Below the pieces are notes generated by a model. It ran no database searches, was not told where the DNA came from, and saw only the letters and a program-made list of their open reading frames with translations. A stretch of DNA of 64,000 nt from Solirubrobacterales bacterium (lineage in GTDB: Bacteria; Actinomycetota; Thermoleophilia; Solirubrobacterales; 70-9). Shown in pieces: positions 63,479 to 64,000 of the stretch (position 1 is the first letter of the stretch; each line of letters starts with the position of its first letter). A program made the position numbers and the translations under genes. The stretch covers positions 1 to 64,000 of the forward strand of contig DATMZR010000028.1 in assembly GCA_035573435.1 (NCBI GenBank). Reading direction: 5' to 3'.

Positions 63479-64000
63479 ATGTCCCGCATCCGAATCGCCG
63501 GCGTGATCGCGCTGGCCGCCACGGCGATCAGCGGAGTTGACGCGCGGGCCGGTGACCCGGAGGATCACAGCGGCCAAGCGCTGGAGGCGGCCATGGCACG
63601 GCTCGTCCAGATGCGCAGCGGGCCGCCCGGCGTCGCGGCGGTGGTCCAGCGCGGCGGTCGCCGGGAGTATCACGCCGCCGGCGTCCGAAACCTCCGGACC
63701 CGTCAACGCTGGCGCGCCAAGGACCACATGCGCATCGCAAGCGTTTCCAAGGCATTCAGCGGCGCCGTCGCCCTGTCGCTGGTGGAGCGCGGAAAGCTGA
63801 GGCTGAGCGACACGATCGCCGATCTCCTGCCGGAGTTGCCCACGGCCTGGGCTCCGGTAACCCTGGGCCAAGCCCTGCACCACACGAGCGGCTTACCCGA
63901 CTACACGCAAACGAAGGCCTTCCGCGACTCCCTGACGGAAAACCCGCGGAAGCACCTGACCCGGCGTGACGTGATCGACTTCGTCAGGAGCAAGCCGCTC
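63479..64000 (+). CDS. secreted serine hydrolase, beta-lactamase class C/DD-peptidase-like (partial)
   Basis: The 3' end lies beyond the window. ATG 63479 gives a weak signal peptide (RIRIAGVIALAATAISGVDA). The catalytic SxxK is SVSK in MRIASVSKAFSG and the downstream block is HHTSGLPDYTQ, typical of class C beta-lactamase-like esterases and D-Ala-D-Ala peptidases. A cell-wall or ester-hydrolysing role is likely; the YxN and KTG boxes are outside the window. Confidence 0.85.
   Translation, partial: MSRIRIAGVIALAATAISGVDARAGDPEDHSGQALEAAMARLVQMRSGPPGVAAVVQRGGRREYHAAGVRNLRTRQRWRAKDHMRIASVSKAFSGAVALSLVERGKLRLSDTIADLLPELPTAWAPVTLGQALHHTSGLPDYTQTKAFRDSLTENPRKHLTRRDVIDFVRSKPL

Overview
The window is about 64 kb of GC-rich DNA, densely packed with genes on both strands. 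It looks like a chromosomal segment of a high-GC actinomycete relative, most likely class Thermoleophilia (Solirubrobacterales or a neighbour). That placement is an inference. It rests on Actinobacteria-type genes (an acyl-CoA carboxylase beta chain with a small epsilon-like subunit, an F420/FMN split-barrel protein, a D-threonine-aldolase-like gene beside a D-arabinono-lactone-oxidase-like gene), on secreted proteins carrying TTITSGP...FTFSS...FECR Ig-like modules, and on ELWxxDGT repeats. I see no prophage, insertion sequence, CRISPR array or rRNA operon, so this is chromosomal backbone with one accessory stretch.

Layout. 1-13 kb: two coupled hypothetical genes, citrate synthase, a UbiE-like methyltransferase with a polytopic partner, a PfkB kinase divergent from a GH15 enzyme, a quinone oxidoreductase, a DEAD-box helicase, a flippase-like protein and a DMT transporter. 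12.5-15.5 kb: HAD phosphatase, APH-like kinase and acyl-CoA dehydrogenase, adjacent and matching the three domains of animal ACAD10. 15.6-22.3 kb: sulfur assimilation (TauE-type permease, Rrf2 regulator, and a coupled sir-cysH-sat-cysC operon). 22.4-28.3 kb: dodecin, acyl-CoA carboxylase epsilon and beta subunits, a degenerate HD-GYP protein and a methylmalonyl-CoA mutase catalytic chain, i.e. propionyl-CoA handling. 28.3-31.8 kb: a UDP-glucuronate decarboxylase and two GT4 glycosyltransferases in one coupled operon. 31.8-36.8 kb: sigma factor, NTF2-like protein, split-barrel flavoprotein, a cyclic-nucleotide-binding/thioredoxin-reductase-like fusion and an atypical SDR.

37-50 kb is the most accessory-looking part. 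It holds several secreted or anchored proteins: two GH39-like enzymes, one GH26-like enzyme, a galactose-oxidase-like radical copper oxidase fused to an Ig module and RTX repeats, an arylsulfotransferase-like protein and lipoproteins. Two neighbouring frames here are broken by small indels. 50-64 kb returns to housekeeping: GNAT, alpha/beta hydrolase, three tRNAs (Ser-UGA, Ser-GCU, Arg-ACG), 1-Cys peroxiredoxin, L,D-transpeptidase, TypA/BipA, an ELWxxDGT protein, UppP, a Cys-paired repeat protein and a serine hydrolase cut by the window edge.

Two non-coding themes recur. Many genes have a TAnnnT hexamer 6-9 nt before the start codon, the pattern expected of leaderless transcripts; in the HAD/APH pair two such promoters face each other across a single CCATGG. 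Dispersed small repeats also occur: a two-hairpin element of about 100 bp in two copies that touches the ends of genes, and fragments of the tRNA-Arg(ACG) gene on both sides of typA.
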